Assembly (NCBI GenBank): GCA_964016885.1
Contig: OZ024743.1
Coordinates: 126,320,419-126,384,418, forward strand
Direction of reading: 5' to 3'
From: Eledone cirrhosa
Lineage: Eukaryota; Mollusca; Cephalopoda; Octopoda; Eledonidae
Length of the DNA: 64,000 nt
Position 1 is the stretch's first letter, and each line of letters starts with the position of its first letter. Shown here one piece after another: positions 11,485 through 23,195 of this stretch. The notes under the pieces are model-generated. The model did no database searches and had not been told where the DNA came from. It saw only the letters and a program-made list of their open reading frames with translations. The position numbers and the translations under genes were made by a program.

Positions 11485-11795
11485 TGCCCCTGCTTTAAAA
11501 CGTTGTTTCAGCTCTCTGCACTCTTAGTTCAAATCCTGACTAGGTCCACTTTGCATTTCATCCTTTTGGGATTGAAAAATAAAGTACTAGCTCTTTGTGT
11601 TCTTAGTTCAAATCATGCTGTGGCCCACTCAGATGAAAGACTTAATCTGCCACATGGCCCTTGGGTGCCTTTAACAGAATCCACTCTGTTTGCAGCATTT
11701 AGGCCAGGTCATCAGTTTGAGGATACCTTCCACCCACCAGTCTAAGCCACCCTGAAAAGGGTCATGGGCACAGCCTCAGTAAAACAAAAAAAAAT
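11485..11795 (+). repeat. SINE-A fragment followed by SINE-B
   Basis: The first part has a B-box-like TAGTTCAAATCCTGACTAGG and the body GGGATTGAAAAATAAAGTAC. It is followed by a second B-box-like TTAGTTCAAATCATGCTG and the SINE-B body (GGCCCTTGGGTGCC, AGAATCCACTCTG, GGCCAGGTCATCAGTTTGAG), with an end near CAGTAAAAC. Two tRNA-headed units in tandem fit one inserting next to the other. Confidence 0.65.
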
Positions 11796-12633
11796 CACAT
11801 TTTCAGGAGTTAGAATCTTATACCATGCTTCTGGAGAAGGTACATAACTCTGCTTGCCACAGTATGTTTGGGCTTTTAGCCAATTCTCTTCCTAATATTT
11901 ATAGTTGTACCTGTAATTTAATGGGCCAGCTGTGTCACACTCTGTGTCATACTGAATCCCCCTGAGAACTACATTAAGGATGCATATGTCTATTGAGTGC
12001 TTAGCTACTTACATGTTAATTTCATAAGCAAGCTGTCCTTTGTTTGAATAGCTGAAATGCTCACTGTTGGAACCAATGGTGGTCCAACAGTACAGTATAT
12101 GTAGATTGACATGTTGATAATAAGAACAGCATCAAACTATCAAACAGTCCTTTCTGTCGTCACTTGATCTCCAAAAAATAGCAACCAAATCTACCACAAA
12201 TTACACTCCTACCATCTTAAGCAAGCAAGAACACTTGAGCTCATGTTTCTTTGGCTTGCCACTAGGACCTCCCACAAGAGATCTTTTGCAAGGGGTTGTC
12301 ATTTAGAGGTCCCTTCTGGGCTCTTTGGGTCCTGGACTGATAAACTACCTACCAGAGCCTCACAAACTATCTACTGTCATCTTGCAGTATTTTTTTCACC
12401 CAACATATATCAACTCTTTTTATTATGTATTCATCTCATTGATATCATTTTCTCCTCCTTCTCCTTCTCTAATTCTCTTTCTCTCTTTGTCTCTCATAAA
12501 CCAACAGACATATCTAACATTATTATATATACTATCAACTCTGTCTCTCTCTCTCACCAATACCATCTGATGTCTCACTGGCACATTACTTTTCCATGTC
12601 ATTGCCATTCTCTCACACAGTATATATTCATAT
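11796..12633. other. No gene recognised
   Basis: Mixed unique-looking sequence that becomes pyrimidine-rich (CTCTCTTT) from 12430. Open frames here run into the 16-bp satellite and have no separate support. Confidence 0.45.
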
Positions 12634-14303
12634 CACTCACTCCCCCCATCACTCACTCCCCTCATCACTCACTCCCCTCATCACTCACTCCCCTCATCAC
12701 TCACTCCCCTCATCACTCACTCCCCTCATCACTCACTCCCCTCATCACTCACTCCCCTCATCACTCACTCCCCTCATCACTCACTCCCCTCATCACTCAC
12801 TCCCCTCATCACTCACCCCCCTCATCACTCACTCCCCTCATCACTCACTCCCCTCATCACTCACTCCCCTCATCACTCACTCCCCTCATCACTCACTCCC
12901 CTCATCACTCACCCCCCTCATCACTCACTCCCCTCATCACTCACTCCCCTCATCACTCACTCCCCTCATCACTCACTCCCCTCATCACTCACTCCCCTCA
13001 TCACTCACTCCCCTCATCACTCACTCCCCTCATCACTCACTCCCCCCATCACTCACTCCCCTCATTACTCACTCCCCTCATCACTCACTCCTCTCATCAC
13101 TCACTCCCCTCATCACTCACTCCCCCCATCACTCACTCCCCTCATCACTCACTCCCCTCATCACTCACTCCCCTCATCACTCACTCCCCTCATCACTCAC
13201 TCCCCTCATCACTCACTCCCCTCATTACTCACTCCCCTCATTACTCACTCCCCTCATCACTCACTCCCCTCATCACTCACTCCCCTCATCACTCACTCCC
13301 CTCATCACTCACTCCCCTCATCACTCACTCCCCTCATTACTCACTCCCCTCATCACTCACTCCCCTCATCACTCACTCCCCTCATTACTCACTCCCCTCA
13401 TTACTCACTCCCCTCATCACTCACTCCCCTCATCACTCACTCCCCTCATCACTCACTCCCCTCATCACTCACTCCCCTCATCACTCACTCCCCTCATCAC
13501 TCACTCCCCTCATCACTCACTCCCCTCATCACTCACTCCCCTCATCACTCACTCCCCTCATCACTCACTCCCCTCATCACTCACTCCCCTCATCACTCAC
13601 TCCCCTCATCACTCACTCCCCTCATCACTCACTCCCCTCATCACTCACCCCCCTCATCACTCACTCCCCTCATCACTCACTCCCCTCATCACTCACTCCC
13701 CTCATCACTCACTCCCCTCATCACTCACTCCCCTCATCACTCACTCCCCTCATCACTCACTCCCCCCATCACTCACTCCCCTCATTACTCACTCCCCTCA
13801 TCACTCACTCCTCTCATCACTCACTCCCCTCATCACTCACTCCCCCCATCACTCACTCCCCTCATTACTCACTCCCCTCATCACTCACTCCCCTCATCAC
13901 TCACTCCCCTCATTACTCACTCCCCTCATCACTCACTCCCCTCATCACTCACTCCCCTCATTACTCACTCCCCTCATCACTCACTCCCCTCATCACTCAC
14001 TCCCCTCATCACTCACTCCCCCCATCACTCACTCCCCCCATCACTCACTCCCCTCATCACTCACTCCCCTCATCACTCACTCCCCTCATCACTCACTCCC
14101 CTCATCACTCACTCCCCTCATTACTCACTCCCCTCATCACTCACCCCCCTCATCACTCACTCCCCCCATCACTCACTCCCCTCATCACTCACTCCCCCAT
14201 CACTCACTCCCCTCATCACTCACTCCCCTCATCACTCACTCCCCCCATCACTCACTCCCCTCATCACTCACTCCCCCCATCACTCACTCCCCCCATCACT
14301 CAC
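12634..14303. repeat. 16-bp satellite, about 104 units
   Basis: The unit is CACTCACTCCCCTCAT with C/T variants (CCCCCC, CATTAC, CTCTCAT). Sixteen is not a multiple of three, so translations repeat every 16 residues (48 bp) and open frames of 580-690 codons arise without being genes. Blocks of shared variants recur at distance. The pattern at 13041-13140 is repeated at 13761-13860, which is 720 bp or 45 units away. Confidence 0.97.
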
Positions 14304-14349
14304 CAATAAACAGACAAATACCAACAATGTTATATATCTATGAGTAGTA

Positions 14350-14425
14350 ATAATACAAATAATAGTTTCTGATTTAAGCACAAGGCCAACAATTTTGGGG
14401 GAAGGAAAAGTCAATTAAGTTGATT
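14350..14425 (-). repeat. SINE-A older-subtype fragment
   Basis: ATAGTTTCTGATTTAAGCAC followed by AAGGCCAACAATTTT is the minus-strand end of the older SINE-A subtype. Only the terminal third remains, next to the 16-bp satellite. Confidence 0.6.
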
Positions 14426-14525
14426 ACCATAGTTCCTATACATATGCATAGGTTCTATGTCACAAGCTTCTATATGTTAGTGTGCATTTCATTTTCTCCC
14501 TGTATAGGAAGGGGTCTCAGCCATG

Positions 14526-14790
14526 GACAGCTTGCCAAACAAACAAACAAAGGGTCAGGAGAACCCTTTAATTGTGTCAAGAGCATGACAACCTCCATAG
14601 TGTTGGTGTTCTACATGATAAACACACCCAATACATACTGTAAAAGTGGTTGGTGATAAGAAGGGCATCCAGCCATAGAAATCTTGCTAAACAAAGGGTT
14701 GGGAAGACCCTCAGTTGTGTCAAAGGCAGGACAACCTCTTCTGAGCACTCGGTGGAACATGATACCATACATAAGCTTACAGGTCCCTGG
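14526..14790 (+). repeat. Retroposon tail with duplicated unit
   Basis: AACCCTTTAATTGTGTCAAG, then CACCCAATACATACTGTAAA and AGAAGGGCATCCAGCCATAG. A second diverged ACAAAGGGTTGGGAAGACC and TCAGTTGTGTCAAAGG follows. The order matches the tails at 50215 and 54690. Confidence 0.55.
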
Positions 14791-14879
14791 CCTGCCTGGG
14801 AGATCAGTGGCTCCGCTTCAGTACTGACTTGGTTTATATGGATCCGTCCAATCCTTGCTAGCAGGAAAAGCAGACATTA

Positions 14880-15250
14880 AAACAACAATGATGATCCTGC
14901 TTTAGCTAGTGTGTTGTAGTAGTAGTTTACCTTGCTTTTTAAAATGTCACTATTTGCGGACAGCATAGAAATTCTGCTAGATACACTGTTAATTATAGTC
15001 TTAGTTATTGCTTTAGGATGGTTAGAATTATAGCTAATGTAACTAAGGTTTTCATTTAATTCATTGTATGGGTAGAAAAGGCCAGAGTTGAGGTTTAAGG
15101 TGATATCAAGGAACTTTAGTATTTTTCTATTATTTCCCGTTTCTACTTTTAGACCAAAAACTTTTGAGAATTTGATAATCATTTTCTTTCCTATCCAGGG
15201 TACTGTTATCGTGTTTAACAAGAGTAAAAAGGGCATAATTATTTATGGTA
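14880..15250 (-). pseudogene. RT thumb region of a Penelope-like element
   Basis: The minus strand gives FLDITLNLNSGLFYPYNELN, then a short linker and SNHPKAITKTI, then a Ser/Arg-rich helix with RISMLSAN. FLDxTLxL...YPYxxxN...SNHPxxI is the segment that follows the catalytic palm in RTs carried by GIY-YIG-bearing retroelements. A frame change lies near 15140-15190, where an upstream open frame ending in KSRNGK should join the FGLKVE segment. No palm motifs survive. It may be the same family as 52244-53108, which preserves the next part of such a protein. Assignment to Penelope-like elements rests on family pattern only. Confidence 0.6.
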
Positions 15251-15344
15251 CACACTTCTGCCCAGTTCCAGGATCCTGCACTTAATTTGGTGGAAAATGT
15301 ATAAGCCAACATCATCCATTGGCTATATACTTCTCCCAACCTAT

Positions 15345-16601
15345 TCTTATCCGGCCTATCATACTTTGCTCACCTAGATAACCAAAGCTGTCAACATCTA
15401 AAGAGCCTTGTTGGCAACTGAAGGTATTCATTTTATATGTACCCTTATTGCTTACTTCTCCTGTGCATCTGCCACATACAAATTCTCTCTTTTACTTTAG
15501 CCTGCCTGCAATCCCACCATATCTCTTGTGCGTCCATAAATTACACAGTGCACCTTATGGAATTTCTGCCCACTCCTTTTTGACATATCTATCAAAGCCA
15601 CTTCCCTGATGGTATCATTCTCCTAACCTCTTTCCTACTTATTAAGACTTTCATCTTTGCTAAGTTTACTTTTAGGCCTTTCAACTTCCATGCTTGAAAT
15701 TTTGCCTCAGGCTTTCCTACACAAATTCAGCTATATGGAGTAGGTCATCAGTATGTTGGAGCTCCCATGGAGTGCCAGTTTTAAACTCCTCAGTAATGAC
15801 CTGAAGGACAATGATAAACAAGAGTGAACTGTACTCATTGCCAACTGTCACTTTGCTGGTTTCTCCCTTATGCATGGCCTGCATGGCTCTCACAAGCCAT
15901 TCGTCTACATCTAATTTCTTAAGTGCCCACCAGATTACAGAGCACGGGATCTTGTCAAAGGCCTCCAGATTTACAGATCTTAGATAAGTACCTCTCCTGT
16001 AGTCGTCTCACCAGAAAGAGGGCATTAGAGGTATCCCTCCCTAGCATAAATCCAGACTGCATCTCATCTAACTTGATTTTTTCCCTAACTAGTTGTGCTA
16101 TAACCTTTTCAGCAACTTTCATGACCTGGTCCATCAACTTGATGCCTCTATAGTTTCTTCTCTCTATTATAACTCTTTTGCCATTGTAATAATTTACCAT
16201 GATACTGCTATTCCAGTCATTGGATATGATACCATCATCCTGCAGTACTTGATTAACTATACAGCTGACTAGCTTGTATCCTACCATACCAGATTCTTTT
16301 AACATATCAGTGACTATAACAGTTGGTCCAGCTGCCTTCCTTACCTTCTTGTCTTTCATTGCTTTATCACTCTGCTATTAACTTTTATGGCTTGTCTCTC
16401 AGTAGGGTCAGCATGAGGTAGGCCCTTACTGTTCGATTTATTTTCCTTGCTCAGCAGCCTTTCATTGTAAGTCTTCCATTCTTCTTTCTTTTCAGCATCA
16501 GATAGTACTTAACTATCATTCTGAATTCACTTTTCCCCAACCACATCACAATTTTCTCTAGCACACTGTTTCACAATCCAGAACACTCCCCTTGCTAGAT
16601 A
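15345..16601 (-). pseudogene. RTE-like LINE reverse transcriptase, decayed
   Basis: The best-kept frame (15955-16359) reads from an AAGPTVIVTDMLKESG block through NYRGIKLMDQVMKVAEKVIA to MQSGFMLGRDTSNALFLVRR, which is the early RT region. Downstream, in shifting frames, come the palm and a degenerate C4HC3 zinc module near 15420-15580. Upstream coding continues to the edge of the LTR-like repeat at 16602. The order and wording parallel the better copy at 18795-21240. Stops, frameshifts and lower identity mark an older copy. The C-terminal domain and tail are absent. Confidence 0.82.
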
Positions 16602-16766
16602 TGTAGCGAGACCTGTCCACACCTTGAACCTTGGGTGACACCTAAAGGTCAAATTCTAGGTCACCACCCTTTTGGTGTGAACATGTTGATCCGTTGGCTA
16701 TCCCCTCAAGGTGGGAAACAGGAAGCAACAGGTATATAAAGCCTTTATCATCCCACGTTTACACAG

Positions 16767-17140
16767 AGACATCGGAGCACCCCACTACAGAACAAGCTAT
16801 GTGAAAGATTCACCACTATCAACAGACCCCAGTGGTTTACAGAAAGACATATAGATCAGAGCTCTATGCTACACAACAAACTATGTAAAGATTCACCACT
16901 ATCAACAGACCCCAGTGGTCTACAGAGATACAGAGACATCGGAGCACCCCACTACACAACAAACTATGTAAAGATTCACCACTATCAACAGACCCCAGTG
17001 GTCTACAGAAAGACATATAGATCGGAGCTCTATGCTACACAACAAACTATGTAAAGATTCACCGCTATCAACAGACCCTAGAAGTCTACAGAGATACAGA
17101 GAGATCAGAGCCCTACTACTACAGACCCGCTATGTGGAAG
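16767..17140. repeat. 83-bp tandem repeat, about 4.5 units
   Basis: The anchor ATTCACCACTATCAACAGAC occurs at 16808, 16891 and 16974, with a variant at 17057, at steady 83-bp intervals. Units alternate between AGACATCGGAGCACCCC and ATATAGATCGGAGCTC starts, giving a partial 166-bp higher-order pattern. The right end decays into single-copy sequence. Confidence 0.88.
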
Positions 17141-17385
17141 GTATTCCGCTATGTACAAGCCACAGTGGTGTACAATCAATTACAGACCATTACTATCTCT
17201 CACTCACTATGTCTCAGACTCACAACGAGAATTACTACAAGGGACTGCAACAAACTTTAACCACCAACAAATTTTATCTGGTCGTTCGCTGTTTTCACAT
17301 CAACAACAAAATAACATTGTCAACCTGCTCAACTCTTGGTAACTGTTTTATTATACTTTTTAATTTGAAGTGAAGTAAACCATAT

Positions 17386-17967
17386 CATCATCATCATCAT
17401 CATCATCATCAGGTTTAGCGTCCGTGTTCCACGCTTGCATGGGTTTGGACGGGGGTTTTCCCACTTGAGGCAAGAGTGGTTGTCTTGCTCGCATAGGACT
17501 GTCTGGCGGGTTTTCTACAGTTGGATACCCTTCCTAACACCAACCACATTTACAGTGTGGGGCTGGGAGGTTTTTACCGTGTTGCCTACACGGCCACATT
17601 ACAGCGTGGACTGTCTGGCGGGTTTTCTACAGCTGGATGCCCTTCCTAACACCAACCACATTTACAGTGTGGGGCTGGGAGGTTTTTACCGTGTTGCCTA
17701 CACGGCCACATTACAGCGTGGACTGTCTGGCGGGTTTTCTACAGCTGGATGCCCTTCCTAACACCAACCACATTTACAGTGTGGGGCTGGGAGGTTTTTA
17801 CCGTGTTGCCTACACGGCCACATTTACAGCGTGGACTGTGTGTTTTTTGTCGTGACACCTACACGATCTCATTTGTTTCGGCCTGGATGTTGTGGGACCA
17901 ACATAACTTTACATTGAAAGGGGCGGTGTGGGTGGGGTGGAGGTGGTGGGACGGGGGTGTGTTTTGA
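17386..17967 (-). mobile_element. RTE-like LINE 3' tail with triplicated segment
   Basis: The left (ATC)n run is the 3' terminal tail. Then, as in other copies, come CCACGCTTGCATGGG, CACTTGAGGCAAGAGTGG and the GGATGCCCTTCCTAACACC block. A 112-bp segment starting GGACTGTCTGGCGGG is present three times (17496, 17608, 17720) where other copies have one. It ends near the polymorphic C/G-rich stretch before the coding region, so only 3' UTR is present. Confidence 0.88.
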
Positions 17968-18488
17968 TAGAGGTGCCTACTGACTGTATAAACTAAAATC
18001 TTTATTCTTGTTATAATCATTTCTAATAACCACATATAACCAAAAAATTACTTAAAAATACCTTTCGTTAAAGATATGCTTGCCTCTCTTCTAGCTACTT
18101 AGTATTGCTTGTCCATCCATCCATACACAACAGTTCGAAATACATGATCACAACTTTGTATTTTTACAGTTCTTTCTAAATGTTACACACACACATGAAT
18201 ACACAGTTATACAATATTTTTTTTTTCTCTCTCCAAATTTCTCTACACTCGAAGTGCGGGCGCAGTACCCACATTTTGTGTGTTTTGGGACACGCTTCTA
18301 GGAATCAGATTTCGCTACACCTTTTATAATCAATCGTTGCTCCTGCATCGATCTGGGTAGGGAACTAATGTAGCAAGATCTGTCCACACCTTGAACCTTG
18401 GGTGACACCTAAAGGTCAAATTCTAGGTCACCACCCTTTTGGTGTAAACAGGTTGATCCGTTGGCTATCCGCTCAAGGTAGGAAACAG

Positions 18489-18794
18489 ACTCTCCAGTTT
18501 TTTTGTTTTTTTGTTTTTTTCCCTCCAGACTCTCCAGTTTTTTTGGGTTTTTTTTTGTTTTAATGGTTCCTTTTACCTTATCATCCCACTACCATATCGT
18601 CCTCCACCTTGCTCTAGCCAAAGACCTGGTTCGCGGTTTCAGTAGAAATTCCCAAATTTTCTCTATGTTATGTTTTCAATTCCTCTTACACACACCCACA
18701 CACAAATATATGTGTGTGTATATATATACCATCATCATGACAATTTTTACCGATGTAAAAACGATGATTATGATATATATATATATATATACAT
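18489..18794. other. T-rich interval, nothing recognised
   Basis: Two CTCCAGTTTTTTTG repeats and oligo-T runs, then a short AC/GT and TA microsatellite before the LINE tail. Frames here read Phe-rich and are not supported. Confidence 0.5.
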
Positions 18795-21240
18795 CATCAT
18801 CATCATCATCACCGTTTTATGTCCATTCTTCCACGCTAGCATGGGTTAGACGGGTTGTCCTGTTGTGGGCAGTGTCCGGTCGGCTGACCATGCCTTGCTC
18901 ATATGGGAACTGATTCTGGCTTGATTTCTACAGCTGGATGCCCTTCCTAACACCAACCTCATTTACAGTGAGTGCTGGGTACTTTTTTTCCGTGGCGCCT
19001 ACACGTCCACTTTACAGTGTGGGCTGGGTGCTTTTTTTGCCGTTGCACCTCCACGACCACTTTGCAGTGGGAGGGTGTGGGGGCATATTGTCTCTATGCT
19101 TCAGCTTCGGCTTGTACTCGTGGGGGGTCGGGTCTTCTGTATTACTGTGTGACGCCAGAGGCCATGGTCGTGTGTCATCGCCTTTGAGAGGTGTAATTGG
19201 GTAAGGTCGGCTTTTATCACCTCATCCCAGGTCTTCTTGGGTCTCCCCACTCCGCGGTTTCCATCAACTTCTAGTGGTCTGCACCTTTTTATGCAGCTGT
19301 CATCCTTCATACGAATCACATGCCCATACCAACGCAACCGCCTCTCCTGCACAGAGCATTTGATTCCTCTTATGCTCAGTCTCTCTCTAAATTCACTTAT
19401 GCTTTGCCATTCACGTATATTACTATTACACATCCATCAGAGCATGCAGGCTTCGTTTCTTTCTAATCTACGTAAGTCTTCCACAGACAGCGCCCAGGTC
19501 TAACTTCCATGTAACATTGCTGTTCGTATACACGCATCATACAGTCTGCCTTTCATTTTCAGGGAAAAGCCTTTTGCAGCTAGCAGTGGCAGTAGCTCCC
19601 TGAACTTCTTCCATCCCGTTCTTACCCTAGTTATTGTACTTTCCGAACACCCACCTCCGCTGCTAATTTGGTCACCTAGGTAGCAGAAGCTGTCTACTGT
19701 TTCTACAGAGCCCTCCCAGAGTTTGGTGGTAATTGTTTCCTGTGGCTGTTTGCTGCTTGCTGTCCCAGCACAGCTGCTACATGTGAAGCCTACATTCTTA
19801 GTTAAGCTTCCTGAGATCCCGCTACATCTCTTATGTACCCATTGTTTGCATTTGGGGCAGAGAATGAAGTTCCTACCTATACCTTTCCTACATACTGAGC
19901 AAGGCCATTTCCCTGAAAGGATCTGGGTTCTGTTTTCTCGTCTACTTACAAGGACCTTAGTCTTTGTCAGGTTGACCCAGAGACCCTTTCTCTCTAGTCC
20001 CAGCTTCCAAGTTTGGAATTTATTCTCTAGTTCTACCATAGATTCAGCCATAAGTGCGAGGTCATCTGCATACAGGAGTTCCCATGGGCATCCGGTCTTA
20101 AACTCCTCCATTATTGCCTGCAGAACCATGATGAACAGGAGGGGGTTAAGAACAGAGCCCTGGTGGACACTGACCTGTACGCTAAATTCCTCGCTATAGT
20201 CATTGCTAATCCTAACTTTGCTGACTGCTCCCCTATACATGGCTTGTACAGCTTTCACAAGCCATTCATCTACTCCTAGTTTTCTAAGAGCCCACCAGAT
20301 TATAGCACGGGGAAATCTGTCACAGGCTTTCTCGAGATCAACGAATGCCAGATAGAGCGGCTTACTTTTAGCTAGGTACTTTTCCTGTAACTGCCTAACA
20401 AGGAAGAGGGCATCAGTGGTGCCTCTTCCTGGCACAAACCCAAATTGCATCTCATCTAGTTTCACCTGGTCCCTAATCAATTGTGTTATAACTCTTTCTG
20501 TTACTTTCATGACCTGGTCCATAAGCTTTATACCTCTATAGTTTCCCCTATCTAGTGCATCACCTTTACCTTTGTAGCAGTTGACAATGATGCTGCTGCA
20601 CCAACCCTTTGGTATGATACCCTCTAGTATTACCTGGTTAACAATACGTGTGGTTATGGTGTGACCTACCGACCCAGATGCCTTCAGCATCTCGGCAGCT
20701 ATACCCAATGGACCGGTTCCCTTCCCCGTCTTCATATCTTTGATTGCTTAACTAACTACGCTGCCGCTGACTTGTACTGCTGGCCCCTCTATAGGGTCCA
20801 CTTGGGGTAGGGTCTCTTTTTCCTATGCATTCTCCTCATTTAGTAATCTATCATAATGGCTCTTCCACGCATCTTTCTTCTCAGCACTTGTGAGGGCAAG
20901 CTCATCTTTATCATTCCGGATACACTTCTCTCCAATGACATCACAATTATCTCTGACATACTGCCTCGCAATCTTGAACACCTCCTGTTTCTGGTCCTCA
21001 CGCTACAAAACATGCTTGAATTTTCTATCCTCTGCTTCCCTCCTAGCTAAGTATACTTGTCACCTAGCTTCCCTCCTGGTCTCTATGTAACGTACCCTGC
21101 TTCCCCCGTTCTTCCATTCTTTCCATGCCTGTCTCTGCCTTAACTGCCTCATCTACCTTATTGTTCCACCACCAAGTCACTCTCCTCCTGCCTGAGGTCT
21201 TACTCCAGCCACAAATCTCATCTGTCACCTTTAGTAAGTT
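18795..21240 (-). pseudogene. RTE-like LINE, largest copy (RT, zinc module, C-terminal domain, 3' tail)
   Basis: A 5'-truncated non-LTR retrotransposon. From the 5' side (21240) come a linker with WSKTSGRRRVTWWWN and an RT whose main frame is open at 19500-20735. In that 411-residue frame I see FGFVPGRGTTDAL (98-110), AFVDLEKACD (130-139) and LLYADDLAL (220-228), the RT catalytic motif. A C4HC3 zinc module follows at residues 279-322. The C-terminal domain ([16 protein letters not shown]..., then [17 protein letters not shown] and GRPKKTWDEV) continues in another frame at 19101-19433. The 3' UTR is repetitive and ends in (GATGAT)n at 18795. An in-frame stop precedes the main frame at about 20747. 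The endonuclease domain is absent. A short-repeat tail instead of poly(A) supports the RTE type, but the clade is not proven. Confidence 0.9.
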
Positions 21241-21310
21241 ATATATATATCATCATCATCATCATCATTTAACGTCTATCTTCCACGCTCGCATAGCTTT
21301 AGAATATAGA

Positions 21311-21341
<31 letters not shown>

Positions 21342-21343
<2 letters not shown>

Positions 21344-21972
21344 CTCGAGAGAAGGCTACGTTGGTATGGACACGTGATGCGCATGAAAGTCGATAGCTGT
21401 ATAACAAAGTGCAGGGCAATAAAGATAGACGGTAGCCACGGAATAGGCAGACCTAGAAAAACCTGGGACGAGCTGATAAACTCCAACATCACACACTTAC
21501 ACCTCTCCAAGACAATGTCACTGGACCGAGACCTTTGGCGGTACTCAGTAACAGAGGAGACCCGCCTTACCTAAATACATAGTAAAACCTACTCCAGCCA
21601 GTAGGCATCTCTAACAAAATACACCCCGTCCCACCCCCACCACCCCATCCACACCACCCCGTTCTATGTAAAGTTATGTTGGTGCTGCGCCATCCAGGCC
21701 GAAACAAATGAGATCGTGTAGGTGTCACGACAAAAAAACACACAGTCCACGCTGTAATGTGGCCGTGTAGGCAACACGGTAAAAACCTCCCAGACCCACA
21801 CTGTAAATGTGGTTGGTGTTAGGAAGGGCATCCAACTGTAGAAAACCTGCCAGACAGTCCTATGCGAGCAAGACAATCACTCTTGCCTCAAGTGGGACTA
21901 CCCCCGTCCAAACCCATGCAAGCGTGGAACACGGACGTTAAACGTTGATGATGATGATGATGATGATGATAT
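21342..21972 (+). mobile_element. RTE-like LINE 3' end, clean copy
   Basis: It starts abruptly in coding sequence after (TA)n with [19 protein letters not shown]. It continues through [10 protein letters not shown] and [18 protein letters not shown] to a stop after EETRLT at 21574. The full 3' UTR and (GATGAT)n tail follow, then (TA)n again. With (TA)n on both sides it looks like a short 5'-truncated insertion into a TA array. The coding part lacks frameshifts and looks recent. Confidence 0.88.
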
Positions 21973-22340
21973 ATATATATATATATATTTAAAAACAAAA
22001 TTTGTTTTTGCTCTAACATGGCAGATACATAAATGCATTCATGAGTGAATAATAATAATATTATAATAAAATTATTAATATTTGGTTCGTTATTATTCAC
22101 TCAGGAATGCATATATCTATTTAACTAAAACAACAGAAGGCCAGACTGGAAATATCCCTTTAAAGTATTAATGTTGCAAAATACACTATATATATTTTTC
22201 AATGGCCTGGTTACATAAGACCCTAGTGACATCATCAGGTGTGAATTGTATAATTAGTTAATCAATAAAAGGAATTAAGGCAAACTCAAACAGAAAATAG
22301 AGAACATATTTGATTCAGAGATGGCCTCTAAATTTGGTGT
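21973..22340. other. No gene; terminus-like motif at 22232
   Basis: TA-rich sequence. TCATCAG at 22232-22238 (CTGATGA on the minus strand) is followed on that strand by a GAAAAA block, resembling the terminus motif listed in the findings. Nothing else is recognised. Confidence 0.4.
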
Positions 22341-22349
22341 TATTGTTGT

Positions 22350-22968
<619 letters not shown>

Positions 22969-22970
22969 AA

Positions 22971-23056
22971 ATGTATGACCCCGACGGCAGAGCTCAAGCC
23001 GTTTCAGAAATAGCCATCGAAACAGCTTGAGCTCTGCCTCCGGGTCATACATTTTC
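22971..23056. repeat. Imperfect inverted repeat, possible Penelope-type terminus
   Basis: Two arms of about 35 nt (AAATGTATGACCC...GCAGAGCTCAAG and its complement CTTGAGCTCTGC...GGGTCATACATTT) surround GAAATAGCCATCGAAA. The same 16-mer occurs in the Penelope-like fragment at 5710-5725. Confidence 0.7.
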
Positions 23057-23141
23057 TTATTACCCACTCTACTACCCTAAGTATTGAGTACTCTGGTGCA
23101 TTATGGTCCATCTGGTTCCTTACCACAACTCCTTCGTTATA

Positions 23142-23151
23142 CATACATACA

Positions 23152-23187
<36 letters not shown>

Positions 23188-23195
23188 TAGATATA
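23142..23195. repeat. (ATAC)n and TA microsatellite
   Basis: Twelve or so CATA/ATAC steps then short TA, directly before a SINE-C copy. Confidence 0.95.

Larger units (their letters stand above)
16602..18488 (+). mobile_element. LTR-like direct-repeat pair with internal array
   Basis: Two 120-bp near-identical direct repeats (16602-16721 and 18369-18488) both begin TGTAGC and contain CACACCTTGAACCTTGGGTG and CAAATTCTAGGTCACCACCC. The left one is followed by AGGTATATAAAGCC, a TATA-like site placed as in a retroviral-type LTR, and then by an 83-bp tandem array. The pair sits at the end of the LINE fragment that stops at 16601. A remnant LTR element with a truncated right LTR would explain this. 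No gag or pol homology is visible between them and a LINE tail has been inserted, so the call is tentative. Confidence 0.4.

Noticed and set aside
12634..14303. CRISPR-like array
   Set aside because: Units are contiguous with no unique spacers and the genome is animal.
12243..14347. Open frames of 688 and 583 codons
   Set aside because: They read the 16-bp satellite in two frames with a 16-residue period. No domain and no conserved start context.
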